This document shows positions 7,768 through 16,557 of a stretch of DNA of 64,000 nucleotides, in pieces. The stretch lies in the NCBI GenBank assembly GCA_965194655.1, contig OZ239148.1:1364001-1428000 (forward strand), given 5' to 3'. Every line of letters begins with the position of its first letter. The stretch's first letter is position 1. The translations under genes were made by a program, and so were the position numbers. Under the pieces are notes generated by a model that saw only the letters and a list, made by a program, of their open reading frames with translations, made no database searches and had not been told where the DNA came from. The DNA is from Hahnella lacustris (GTDB taxonomy: Bacteria; Pseudomonadota; Gammaproteobacteria; Burkholderiales; Burkholderiaceae_A).

Positions 7768-8047
7768 TGGCGTGATGCCGCCCAAGGCCAGGTTTGGGGG
7801 TTCATGATTGTAGGACTAGGCCCATTGATTTACGCGGTCTCGGACTTCATCTAGATCAGTCCAGGGCGCCACTCGTAACGAGAAAATTCCACTTCCTGAT
7901 TCCTCGAACTTGAGGGAAAATCATTGGGTAAACGAGGCCGGCTTGACAAATCTGCCAGGTCATTTGCGATCGGCAAATTTAAGTTCTGGCTTATAGATGG
8001 GAGTAGAAGTCGAATACCACTATTTTTTTCGGCGAGAAATTGAAAAA

Positions 8048-8437
8048 ATGAAGACTCTACGGCCTATCGCATTGATCTTATGCTCGCTACTTTTTATCCC
8101 GCAGCAGCTCAGTGCGTCTGTTGTCACACGAGCCGCGAAGGCCGCGAAGGCTGCCACCAAGCCAGGAGCAACTAAAAACCCTGCTGAAGCGAATTCTGTG
8201 GAGCAGCGGCTTCGATCGGGAGAATCCACTAGAGAACCAGGCAAACAGGATCGCCAAGGCGAGCACAGCCCCTCTGAAAGGCAGTCGAGTGAGTCAAGTG
8301 TCTCGGCTGCGATGAGCGATCCGACGATTAACGTGCTCGTCACGCATCAAGCTGTTCAGTCTTCAGGAGACTGTGCGAAGGTCATGGCTAGAAAAGGGGT
8401 GCCCCATGGATCAGAATCAACTTGCAAGCCCAAATAG
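8048..8437 (+). CDS. Small secreted protein, unknown
   Basis: Starting at the ATG at 8048 gives 129 residues with a clear signal peptide (MKTLRPIALILCSLLFI, cleavage likely after SAS). The mature part is Ala/Lys-rich, then disordered (Ser, Glu, Gln rich). It ends in a compact segment with two cysteines (DCAKVM and STCKPK) that could pair in the periplasm. An upstream in-frame start at 7997 would hide the signal peptide and is less likely. No family is recognised. Confidence 0.55.
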   Translation: MKTLRPIALILCSLLFIPQQLSASVVTRAAKAAKAATKPGATKNPAEANSVEQRLRSGESTREPGKQDRQGEHSPSERQSSESSVSAAMSDPTINVLVTHQAVQSSGDCAKVMARKGVPHGSESTCKPK

Positions 8438-8577
8438 GATGTCAGAAGTTCTTACCGAACCGCTCCTTGCCTGGTGAGGACTTAAGCCAGTCTCCTACAC
8501 TCCCAGAATGTCTTTGAAACCGAGCCTAGGGGCGCAACTTTCAGTGAGCGTACTTGGCAAACCTGCGCTTGCGTGAC

Positions 8578-9102
8578 TCACCTTCTCCACCTCGCCATCA
8601 ACTCTTTGTCTGGAATCTCCCCTTGCATGGGGAAGACCCAGAAATCCTTTGAGACAATATAGCTCTCGATATGCGCCTCGGGATTGGCGCTCACCCCGAT
8701 CCATGAGGGCGCGTAGCCTCCTTGCCCGCAGTCAACTATTCGGTAACCCAGATACAGAACCCGGCCGTCATTCGCAACAAGCTCATGCTTAAAGACACCA
8801 AAGTAAATGTCGTCGGAAGACTCGCCGGGTGTTACACACGTGCGCGCATATTCAAGCCGCTCGACGTCATTCAGCTCACTCTCATCTAGGTCGGAATACG
8901 CAAGGAGCATTTCGTCATTAAAGTGGTCTTCCGCAATAGAGCCCAGACAGAGCACCATTACCTCGCCGTACTCCTCTCGGTAGGCGAGTAGCTCATCGTT
9001 TCGCTCAAGGAAACGGCACAGCTGATTCAATTCAGCGGAGTGATCGTGCTTCTCAAAATACTTGCACACGACTGCGTCAACCAGCTTTTGGTAGGTGTCC
9101 AT
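8578..9102 (-). CDS. Hypothetical third gene of the SbcDC-like operon
   Basis: A 174-residue acidic protein starting MDTYQKLVDAVVCKYFEKHD. The first half is helical; the second half is beta-rich (DDIYFGVFKHELV, RVLYLGYRIVDCGQGG). It starts 18 bp after the SbcC-like stop on the same strand, so it is probably co-transcribed. No domain is recognised. Its position suggests an accessory or regulatory partner of the nuclease/ATPase pair, but it could be an unrelated passenger. Confidence 0.6.
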   Translation of the reverse strand: MDTYQKLVDAVVCKYFEKHDHSAELNQLCRFLERNDELLAYREEYGEVMVLCLGSIAEDHFNDEMLLAYSDLDESELNDVERLEYARTCVTPGESSDDIYFGVFKHELVANDGRVLYLGYRIVDCGQGGYAPSWIGVSANPEAHIESYIVSKDFWVFPMQGEIPDKELMARWRR

Positions 9103-9120
9103 CCGATCCTCAGGGCTTAT

Positions 9121-11763
9121 TCAAGCGCGACTCAAAGCCACCGAGGACTGTGCCCCAACGTGGACGTAACGCTCCGGTGCACAAGTGATGATGATCGTTT
9201 GAGTGTCCTGACTTGCGACGCGCAGCACCGCGCCCATGGCCTCGAGCCGGCCCTCGTCAGTTGACCCAAGTGCATCGTCGAGCACCAGTGGAACGCCGCC
9301 ATCCTTCGACACCATCGACGCTGCTGCGAGGCGCACGAGTAGTCCCAGTTGTTCCTGTGCGCCGGTGCTCAGCTGTTTGACGGAAACCGTAACGCCGTCA
9401 ACCGTCCGGCTCACGACCTGAAGCCGTTCGTCGACATCGACACGAAACGTGGGACCGAACACATGACGCCCGAGACGCTCAATGCCGTCTCGAAGCGGGG
9501 CAACGTAGGCTCTGCGCATAGCCTGCCTTTCGGTGCTTAGCGTTTCGTAGAGCAGCTTGGCGGCCAGTGCTCGCCGCAGCAATCGCGCGAGGGAATCCTC
9601 GGCTTCAAAGGCCACGCGCTTTGACTCAGCCAGCGCTTCAGCGAGTCCCTTGTCCCCGACAAGGTCGAGCTTTGTACGCAGACCGATCAGCTCGCGATCC
9701 TGGGCGTCGAACTGCTCCCGCGCTGCCTTCGCTGCCGCGGTTGCGGCGTCCAACATGGATTTTGCCGATTCGGGGTCGGCCCCTTCGAGCCGGTTTTCAG
9801 CGGCCGTGAAGTTTGCGGATGCCGTTTTCGCGCTTGCCTGAGCAGTCTCAAGCGCGCTTGCAAGTGCAGCGTCGCTCGACAGAGCGCGTGCTTGTTCGAG
9901 ACGCCCGATGGCGTTCTTGTGGTCTTGCTGTTCTCTTTCGAGCGTTGCCAAGCTTCGCGCATGCTCCTCTCGGCATCGAGTGTGATGCTCCTGGACCTCC
10001 CCGAAGACCGCCTCAGCCTTCTTCTGGAGGGTTCTAGCCTCGGCAGCGGCCGTCGTCGCCGAATTGAGCAAGGCTTTGCACTCATCGGAGGTCGACGGCA
10101 GGGCGATTTCTGAAGTCCTCTTCGCCTTGTACGCGTCGACCTTTGCTTTTGAGGCTTGAATGCGTTTGCCAAGCTCCTCCCGTGTCAGATCCCGCAGGTG
10201 CTCTTTGGCAACGCGATCCCGATCAGCGAGCGTTCGCTTCGCATCAGCGAGGGAGGCCCATGCTGTTTCGGCCTCCTCTGCATTAGCGACGCCGGCCTGC
10301 GCACACGCCTTCGCAAGAGCACTCTCCGCGTCCGCCACCGCCTGCTTAAGAGTGTCGGCGCTCGTGCCCGGCTCGACGCGAACTTCCGCAACGCTGCCGA
10401 TTTTTAAAGCCACGGTCTCATTCACGGAAAGCGCCCGAGTCTGACCTGCTTGGAGGGTCAGTGCCTCGCCGTTGATAGCGATCGGCACGGACTCTAGGAA
10501 GGTGATGCTGACTTTTGGCGAGGCGGAGTTCAGAATGCCCTGCTCGGTCTTTAGCTGAACTTCCGCGTTGCGGATCTTCGTCCGCAGTTGCTCGGTGATT
10601 TTGGTCGCGGATACGACCGCGCTGGCTTGTGCCGCCGCATCGTCCGCGACGGTGACGTGTTGAAGCCGCTCCTGCATCCGAACGAGCTCGAACTCTTCTT
10701 CTCGAAACTCCAAATCGGCGCGACGGATCGATTCCTCGGCGTCGCAGCGGGTAGCCATGGCAGTCGCCTCATCGCGCTTAGTGCGAACCTCGCTTAGCGA
10801 TCCAGTGGCACCCTCCAATGCCACCGTTGTCTGGTCGTGCTGGGACTTGGCGTCTTGCACCTTCTTTTCGGATGCCGCCGCCTGATCGATTAGTTCATTA
10901 CGTTGCTGCAACCCACTTTGCACCGTCTGCATGGCATGGTCGGCGAGTTGTTTGGCGGAGCGCGCTCGCTCCACAACGTCAGCCAGCTTGGACACGGTGT
11001 CCCAGGTCGCCTGTGCCTTGGCTTGTGCCGCATCCAGCCCGGCGAGGCCTCGCTTCAATGTGGCGAGAGATCTCTCAAGAGAGGCATGGCGGGTTACATC
11101 CGACTCCAGCGCGTTCAGCTCGCTCTGCAGCCCCTGTTCCTTTGCGGTCGCCTCCGCCGCCCGTGTCCGCGCCTGACCAAGCGACGCCTCCTTTTCTTTG
11201 CCGGTATCGGTGTAGTACTGGCCGTATTCCGCGTAGGCTGCCTCGAAGAGCGCGTTTTCCTTGTCGCCCGCCTGGACTTGGCCGGCGGCGCGATCGAGCG
11301 CCTCGGATAATGCTCGTTGGTCGTGCAACGCCGGCATTTCTAGATTCCCTCCCTGTAGGATCCGTAGCGCTTGCCATAGGCCCGTGTCGACGCTGCCGTC
11401 GAGAATTTGTCGCACTCGCTCGTGGGCCTCTCGTCCAGAGAGATTCTCAGCCCTTGGGGAGTGGATTGTTAGGACGGTCTCTCGGTCTTTATGAAACCTT
11501 TTGAAATAAGTGAATTTGTAATCACCCATTTCAATGTCCGCCTCAACTTCGGCGCCAACATCTTTGCTGACGTGTTTCGTGCTTCGCACCTCTTCCTTTT
11601 TGCTGTCGTCGCGATGGTCAAAGAGCACATCAACCGCTGTCATGAGAGTCGATTTGCCAGCTTCGTTTGGGCCGTGAATGAGGGTGACGCCCGTCGGCGA
11701 CAGGCGGACTTCAACTTCGTCGACGCCACAAAAATTCTTGAGACGAATTCGCTCGATCTTCAT
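9121..11763 (-). CDS. SbcC/YhaN-like AAA ATPase
   Basis: An 880-residue SMC-like ATPase. The N-terminus has LKNFCGVDEVEV and Walker A GPNEAGKST (about 31-39). The C-terminus has the ABC signature LSTGAQEQL and Walker B PLVLDDALGSTD. Between them lie long Ala/Glu/Arg-rich coiled coils, interrupted near 410-465 by a beta-rich insert (VPIAINGEALTL, ALKIGSVAEVRVEPG). I see no CxxC zinc hook, so this is not classical SbcC/Rad50 and is closer to YhaN-like relatives. It should work with the Mre11-like partner encoded directly upstream (ATGA overlap, 11763-11760) in DNA end processing. Confidence 0.8.
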   Translation of the reverse strand: MKIERIRLKNFCGVDEVEVRLSPTGVTLIHGPNEAGKSTLMTAVDVLFDHRDDSKKEEVRSTKHVSKDVGAEVEADIEMGDYKFTYFKRFHKDRETVLTIHSPRAENLSGREAHERVRQILDGSVDTGLWQALRILQGGNLEMPALHDQRALSEALDRAAGQVQAGDKENALFEAAYAEYGQYYTDTGKEKEASLGQARTRAAEATAKEQGLQSELNALESDVTRHASLERSLATLKRGLAGLDAAQAKAQATWDTVSKLADVVERARSAKQLADHAMQTVQSGLQQRNELIDQAAASEKKVQDAKSQHDQTTVALEGATGSLSEVRTKRDEATAMATRCDAEESIRRADLEFREEEFELVRMQERLQHVTVADDAAAQASAVVSATKITEQLRTKIRNAEVQLKTEQGILNSASPKVSITFLESVPIAINGEALTLQAGQTRALSVNETVALKIGSVAEVRVEPGTSADTLKQAVADAESALAKACAQAGVANAEEAETAWASLADAKRTLADRDRVAKEHLRDLTREELGKRIQASKAKVDAYKAKRTSEIALPSTSDECKALLNSATTAAAEARTLQKKAEAVFGEVQEHHTRCREEHARSLATLEREQQDHKNAIGRLEQARALSSDAALASALETAQASAKTASANFTAAENRLEGADPESAKSMLDAATAAAKAAREQFDAQDRELIGLRTKLDLVGDKGLAEALAESKRVAFEAEDSLARLLRRALAAKLLYETLSTERQAMRRAYVAPLRDGIERLGRHVFGPTFRVDVDERLQVVSRTVDGVTVSVKQLSTGAQEQLGLLVRLAAASMVSKDGGVPLVLDDALGSTDEGRLEAMGAVLRVASQDTQTIIITCAPERYVHVGAQSSVALSRA

Positions 11764-12899
11764 GCCGCCCTCCCAACCAAGCGGACCAACAAGGCTAGCG
11801 CGTCTGCGGCCCGATCCCGCTCTGAGCCTGCCCCTCTCGCTTGGGCACGCAACTTTTCGACCGAAGAGGCAGCAAAACCCGCGAGATTGAGGCTTTCGAA
11901 ATCTTCCCCAGCCGGCATGATGCTGAGCTCGGAGCGACTGTCTGATCGAACTATCGCCGCAAAGAGTTCACTCGCGTGTTCCTCGACTTCCTCTAGGCGT
12001 GCGTGAGACAGGATATCGAGTGTTCCTCTCAAACCAAGCTTGAGGATCGTGCGCTCCTTTTCCTGACTTGCGTCGAGATGTCGCGATAGCGCCTCCACAT
12101 CCTCGGAAGTTGACACGTGTGCTTCGTGGACGGCAAAGCGCCATGCCCCGTTTTGTCGCGGCGTTGCGTTAACAGTGTCGGGGCCGATCTCCACGATGAG
12201 CACCTTGCCCGGGTCAACCTCGCCGAAATCGTACGCTTCGTGAGTGCCGGAGTAGTAGATACGGCCACTCGTTCCGATGCTGGTGAGTGAGTGACGGTCC
12301 CCCAGGGCCAAGTACTGATATCGCCCCTCTAAAAGCGCTTCTTCTGCATCTGAAACTCTTATGAGCGCTGGATTATCTTTGTCAGGGGAGAGTTGATCGA
12401 CGGCACCGTGCCCAACCATGATTCGAATGACGCCAGCCGTGGCTTCCAATGCGTCTGCTGCAGTTGAGACAAGGTCGGTGAGAGGACGCTTTGACGTCCA
12501 GGGGGCCCCGACCACTTCGATGCCAGGGCGCACCTCATAGATTTTTCCCATGGCGTCAAGAACATGGGCGTTCGCTGGCTTGCGGTCTCTCCATGGCTTG
12601 CTGCTGAATACACTGGCCGCGTCCAGCGGGTCATGATTTGCTGGCAGAAGGTAGATCGGGATCTCGATGCTGGCCATGGCATCACAGGCCTTCAGGATAG
12701 TCTTCCTGTCGACCTGGTTTGACTCAAAAACATCGCCGGCGACAACAATAAATTCGCAGAGTTCTTCTTTGGCAATGCGACCAAGATTGCGGATACCCTC
12801 GAATCGAGCTTCAGCCCAGCGAGCCTGGGTGTCAGCGCTCAAGAATTGTCGAGTAACCCCAAGTTGCCAGTCACTTGTGTGTAAAAACCTAGCCCTCAT
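11760..12899 (-). CDS. SbcD/Mre11/YhaO-like DNA exonuclease subunit
   Basis: A 379-residue calcineurin-like phosphoesterase. Metal-site motifs are HTSDWQLG, VVAGDVFES, LLPANHDP, MVGHGAV and LALGDRHSLTSIG. In classical SbcD the first motif is DWHLG and the third is GNHD. Here Q and A replace H and G, as in several YhaO-like relatives, so metal coordination may differ. The C-terminal 120 residues are helical and would contact the coiled-coil ATPase. It leads a three-gene leftward operon. The ribosome-binding site AAGGAGG overlaps the last unit of a 9-bp tandem repeat. Confidence 0.82.
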   Translation of the reverse strand: MRARFLHTSDWQLGVTRQFLSADTQARWAEARFEGIRNLGRIAKEELCEFIVVAGDVFESNQVDRKTILKACDAMASIEIPIYLLPANHDPLDAASVFSSKPWRDRKPANAHVLDAMGKIYEVRPGIEVVGAPWTSKRPLTDLVSTAADALEATAGVIRIMVGHGAVDQLSPDKDNPALIRVSDAEEALLEGRYQYLALGDRHSLTSIGTSGRIYYSGTHEAYDFGEVDPGKVLIVEIGPDTVNATPRQNGAWRFAVHEAHVSTSEDVEALSRHLDASQEKERTILKLGLRGTLDILSHARLEEVEEHASELFAAIVRSDSRSELSIMPAGEDFESLNLAGFAASSVEKLRAQARGAGSERDRAADALALLVRLVGRAA

Positions 12900-12906
12900 C
12901 GCCCCT

Positions 12907-12933
12907 CCTTGTCTGCCTTGTCTGCCTTGTCTG
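12907..12933. repeat. Three perfect 9-bp tandem repeats at a start site
   Basis: CCTTGTCTG is repeated three times without error (CAGACAAGG on the coding strand), ending 8 bp before the ATG of the SbcD-like gene. The last unit supplies part of the Shine-Dalgarno. Copy-number change by slippage would alter the leader. In the rest of the non-coding stretch 12934-13212 I see no gene, hairpin or promoter I can support. Confidence 0.75.
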
Positions 12934-13212
12934 ACCTATATCACCCGGAAGCGACACAGACAGGTCCGTGTTTAACACTCAATGTAAGTTTGTGCAGGGC
13001 TCACTCGGTGAACCTGCGCGCTCCGCCTGCAGTAAGGAACTTTGGGGAATCGCGGAGGGGTACCTCTTCCCTTAAACCATGGTGGTGATTTTAGTTACAT
13101 GGCACGGCAGTCCCCTCAGATTTTGATTCCGGTTCGGACCCGAAGGCGAGTAGCCCTGAGCGGGCGCCACCATGCGGGCATCAAAGAGCACGGGAACCGC
13201 ATGCAGCGTGCC

Positions 13213-14517
13213 TTACTCACTCCTCCGACCCTGCGCCATCTTTCTGCGAAGAAACTCAGCCTCGCTGAGTTCATCTGACCGCGAGAACCGAGGGGATTCA
13301 TCGAGGGCAGAGAGGCGTGAGCGCATGAAGTGCGCCTTGTGATACGACTCCTTACTGAAAGACTCTTCATCGCGTTCCTGCATGAGCCGCTCAAGAAATG
13401 GGACAGAAGCCTTGACCCACTCGTTCTCCTCGCCCAGCGCACGCAGCTTTTCAATGGCTCGCTCAACCTCGTCCCACAAACCCTGCCTGGCCGCGGTTCG
13501 GGCCGCAATCTGAATATCAGCCGCCTTGATCTCGACCCGACGGCGAGACACCAGCTTATCTCGCGGCAGATCATGGAACACATCCGGCGTGACCTGTGGC
13601 GGAAAGGGCATTTCGTGCTCGATGGTGATGGGCTGGCCCTTTCCATCGAGCGCAGAAATACGAATGCGCAGGGAGCGGCCGGCCTGGGCCAGGAGCACAG
13701 CGTCACGCATGGGCATCTTCAGTAACGCCCAGGCCTCACTGCCGCAGGCAATGGCGGGCAACTGATAGCCGTCCTCGACCTGTGCATAGCCATTGGCCAC
13801 TTGAACATACCGAGCCGCATCGCCCTCAATGGTGAGACGCACATCTCGAAAGGCCATGGCCTTTAAGAGCCCGAGCTCGGCATCAAATGCCTCTGCAAGA
13901 TCCTCTAGCCGCTCGCCGTAGTGCGAGCCGCCCTGCCCCGCTCTGGCCATGGCCACCATGAGCTCCTCGTTGAATCCGTTGCCGATCCCCACCGTGGTGG
14001 TGGTGACGCCAGCAGCGGCGAGCGCAGCCACCTGCGGGCAGATCTCATCGGCGTGCTGAAGCCCGACATTGGCTTGGCCATCGGAGAGCAGCACCACACG
14101 AGAGACCGCCCCTCGAGTGGTGCATCCGGCCAGCAGCTCTGCGCCGCGCAGCCAGCCCCCATGAAGCGCTGTGGTTCCCCCCGAGTGGATGTTGGCCAAG
14201 GCAACAGGCGCAATCTGCTGTGCAGTGAGGGCCGGCATGAGCGAGAGACTGGTGTGAATGTCATCGTCATAGTCGACCACCGCCACCTGATCGCGCTCGG
14301 TGAGCCGCTCGATGAGGTTTGCCACGCAGCGCTTTGCCTCCTCTAGCTTTCCACCGCTCATAGAGCCTGAGCGGTCGACCACCAAGGCGACATGGATGGG
14401 AGTGGATTCCCGACCGTCGCAGTCCTCGGGCGTGGCTTGAACACGCACGAGTGCATAAAAGTTTCGATGGGCAACGGTGGCAATGCCGTCTTGGTGAGGG
14501 GTCACAATGATTTTCAT
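13213..14517 (-). CDS. VWA-domain protein with MIDAS
   Basis: A 434-residue protein with a von Willebrand factor A domain at about 42-215. The metal-ion-dependent adhesion site is complete: DRSGSMS, a Thr in SGGTTALHGG, and VVLLSDGQANVG. A beta-sandwich-like middle follows, then a charged helical C-terminus. There is no signal peptide or membrane anchor, so it is cytoplasmic. VWA proteins of this kind often serve as binding partners for ATPases or regulators. The start is set by AGGAG upstream and by the ATGA overlap with the MerR-like gene, which marks a two-gene operon. Confidence 0.8.
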   Translation of the reverse strand: MKIIVTPHQDGIATVAHRNFYALVRVQATPEDCDGRESTPIHVALVVDRSGSMSGGKLEEAKRCVANLIERLTERDQVAVVDYDDDIHTSLSLMPALTAQQIAPVALANIHSGGTTALHGGWLRGAELLAGCTTRGAVSRVVLLSDGQANVGLQHADEICPQVAALAAAGVTTTTVGIGNGFNEELMVAMARAGQGGSHYGERLEDLAEAFDAELGLLKAMAFRDVRLTIEGDAARYVQVANGYAQVEDGYQLPAIACGSEAWALLKMPMRDAVLLAQAGRSLRIRISALDGKGQPITIEHEMPFPPQVTPDVFHDLPRDKLVSRRRVEIKAADIQIAARTAARQGLWDEVERAIEKLRALGEENEWVKASVPFLERLMQERDEESFSKESYHKAHFMRSRLSALDESPRFSRSDELSEAEFLRRKMAQGRRSE

Positions 14518-15371
14518 GAGCGGTCTCCTGAGGGGGGCGTTTGGGGGGCTTGGGGTGTCGTGCGTTCAATGTGCTCGGACAACTGGAGCGACAACATCTG
14601 AATCTGTGCCTGGATCTGTAAGAAATGGACGTCGAAGGACTTGGTCACGGTGGACATAAGTTCTTCACAGACGCGGCGATCGCGGTGGATGTCTGCCATC
14701 CACTGCATGAACTGGTCCTGAGCATTCATACCCAGACGCATGCTGCGCTCGACGGTGTCGTTGAGACGCTGAAGCTGATCGCCAACTCTGCGCAGCTCAT
14801 GCATTTCGACGCTAAAGCGTTGACGCAGGTCTTCGATCTCTTTGAGCAGATCGGCCATGCCGAAGATGGGATCGATGCCACTGGCCGATGAGGCCATACG
14901 GGAGGCTCGGGCAACGGGCTCGGGCGAGGATCGGGCGCCTGCGCTTTCGCCAACCTTGAACGCCGCAACCAGCAGTTCAGCCTCACTGCGATGGGGCGCT
15001 TCGATAAGAGCCTGAGACAGGTGAGCGGTAGGAACCACTGAGGTGAACTCGGCGATTTTGGAGAGCGAAAAGCCCTGCTTGAGCAGCCGACGGGCGGTGA
15101 GGTACTGAAGGAGTTGCCGAAACCCATAGACCGCATCTCGCCCCTTGCGAACAGGCCGATCGACGACGCTCATGGAGACGTAGTGGCGAAGCAGGCGCTC
15201 GTTGCCCTCTACCTCGCCATCTTCGTTTAAATTGTCGTTGTCAATGTCGATGTCAGCGGCCTTTTCAATCCCCAGAGAGAGCAACTCTGACAACTTGGTC
15301 GCGGCACGGATGAGCGCGTCTGCGTTTCCGCTAAAGCTCTGAAATTTATCAATATATAGGCTGATGTTCAT
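14514..15371 (-). CDS. MerR-like HTH regulator paired with VWA protein
   Basis: From the ATG at 15371 the product has 285 residues; a TTG 18 bp upstream is less likely. Residues 50-115 resemble a MerR-type winged helix: LLRHYVSMSVVDRP, then KGRDAVYGFRQLLQYLTARR, then LKQGFSLSKIAEF. After a disordered linker there is a coiled coil (about 175-275) that could mediate dimerisation. It is likely to bind the palindrome directly upstream and control this operon. The MerR assignment rests on the order of motifs only. Confidence 0.65.
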   Translation of the reverse strand: MNISLYIDKFQSFSGNADALIRAATKLSELLSLGIEKAADIDIDNDNLNEDGEVEGNERLLRHYVSMSVVDRPVRKGRDAVYGFRQLLQYLTARRLLKQGFSLSKIAEFTSVVPTAHLSQALIEAPHRSEAELLVAAFKVGESAGARSSPEPVARASRMASSASGIDPIFGMADLLKEIEDLRQRFSVEMHELRRVGDQLQRLNDTVERSMRLGMNAQDQFMQWMADIHRDRRVCEELMSTVTKSFDVHFLQIQAQIQMLSLQLSEHIERTTPQAPQTPPSGDRS

Positions 15372-15400
15372 GGGCCTTTGACTCCGCAATGTTGTCTATG

Positions 15401-15447
15401 ATTGTCATAGTAACAATGAATGTTGATGTTGTCAATATGACAACATC
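15401..15447. promoter_or_regulatory. Palindromic operator(s) upstream of MerR-like/VWA operon
   Basis: 15425-15447 is a perfect inverted repeat: arms GATGTTGTCA and TGACAACATC around ATA. A second, weaker one (ATTGT and ACAAT, 15401-15417) lies between it and the gene, and the half-site TTGTC recurs at 15392. The arrangement fits autoregulation by the MerR-like protein encoded 54 bp away. Confidence 0.65.
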
Positions 15448-15476
15448 CAGTGGGGAGTCGGCGAGTTGGATTGGGG

Positions 15477-16481
15477 TCAGCAGTAGCTCGACCTACGCCG
15501 CCCCCGCCGGTTAAAGAACTCCGGCTGCTTTCTCTCCAGCTCATACCTCAGCCCTGGTCTTCCAAAAGCGCGGCACGGACTCCAGCCTATGGGGACTGGT
15601 CCGCCCACGTACTCGTAGTCCTTGATGCACTCAGGCCCAACCGTCTTTTCTTCATAGTTATGCCCACCCGCGTCGATCACATAGAGGTCAACCGGTCCGA
15701 GCTCGGGCTCGAACGCTTTCAGCAGCGCCGGGATCTCAGAGTACTGGTTAAAGCCGTAGATCTCTCCTGCAAATCCACCTTGCTTGGACAGCAGCGCACA
15801 CGTGACCTGGAGCCTCATGCGAAGAATGGCCTCCTCAAAGAGCACGTGCGAAGGGACATTTGAATAGATCACCAAATAGGTATCCCCCGACTCTGGCCGA
15901 TCGTGAGCACCTTGATTCTTATTCTTGATGTTCACCGTGAAGAGCGTCACCGGAAGGAGGCCCCGAAACACATATCGCTCAACACGCTCTGCAATCTCAA
16001 GCTCAGTCTCGAATCGATCCCACCCCCTCCACTGCTCACACAGAAACTCGTAGTCAGAAACCAACTCCCCTCTAAATGCGAGTATGTCCAGCAGCGTCCT
16101 GGAGCCTTCCCTATGGTGACGGGGAAAGTCGGCCTGATGACGGGAGTAGTCGTTCATCCAGAAGACGATTGGGTCCTCTGAGAGGTCGGGGTTAGACACT
16201 CTGAAGAGCCTGCGCCCAATCGCGTTATTTGGAACATCCAGCACCAAAGGCCTCAGATCAGTTCCGCTGCCCGGGTACCAATAAATGGATGGCCTCACAT
16301 GGAGTTGTGCGAGCTGCTCCTTGAGCGTGGAACCAACAGATTGATCAACGGGCACCAGGCCATCAATGAACTCATGCCAACCAAACTGCTCAAGTGCCCG
16401 AAGCTCTGCAATGTAGTCTGGGTTTCGCGCGTAACCGATACGGCGATGCTTCTCCATGAACGGCCATGAGTACTCAGACAC
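15477..16481 (-). CDS. Hypothetical protein, 334 residues
   Basis: The start is GTG with a strong AAGGGGGG site 5 bp upstream. The sequence is soluble and aromatic-rich with a YWYPGSGTDLRPLVLDVP segment near 68-85, a pattern I associate only with uncharacterised proteins, and a Cys at the very C-terminus after an Arg-rich tail (RRGRRRSSYC). No catalytic motif is recognised. It lies between the MerR/VWA operator and the zinc-ribbon gene, all leftward. Confidence 0.6.
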   Translation of the reverse strand: MSEYSWPFMEKHRRIGYARNPDYIAELRALEQFGWHEFIDGLVPVDQSVGSTLKEQLAQLHVRPSIYWYPGSGTDLRPLVLDVPNNAIGRRLFRVSNPDLSEDPIVFWMNDYSRHQADFPRHHREGSRTLLDILAFRGELVSDYEFLCEQWRGWDRFETELEIAERVERYVFRGLLPVTLFTVNIKNKNQGAHDRPESGDTYLVIYSNVPSHVLFEEAILRMRLQVTCALLSKQGGFAGEIYGFNQYSEIPALLKAFEPELGPVDLYVIDAGGHNYEEKTVGPECIKDYEYVGGPVPIGWSPCRAFGRPGLRYELERKQPEFFNRRGRRRSSYC

Positions 16482-16557
16482 TGTCGCCCCCCCTTCTTAC
16501 GCGTCTTTCAATGATAGGCGGCGGATAGATCACCCGATGAGCTTGCTTGAGGCCTCC

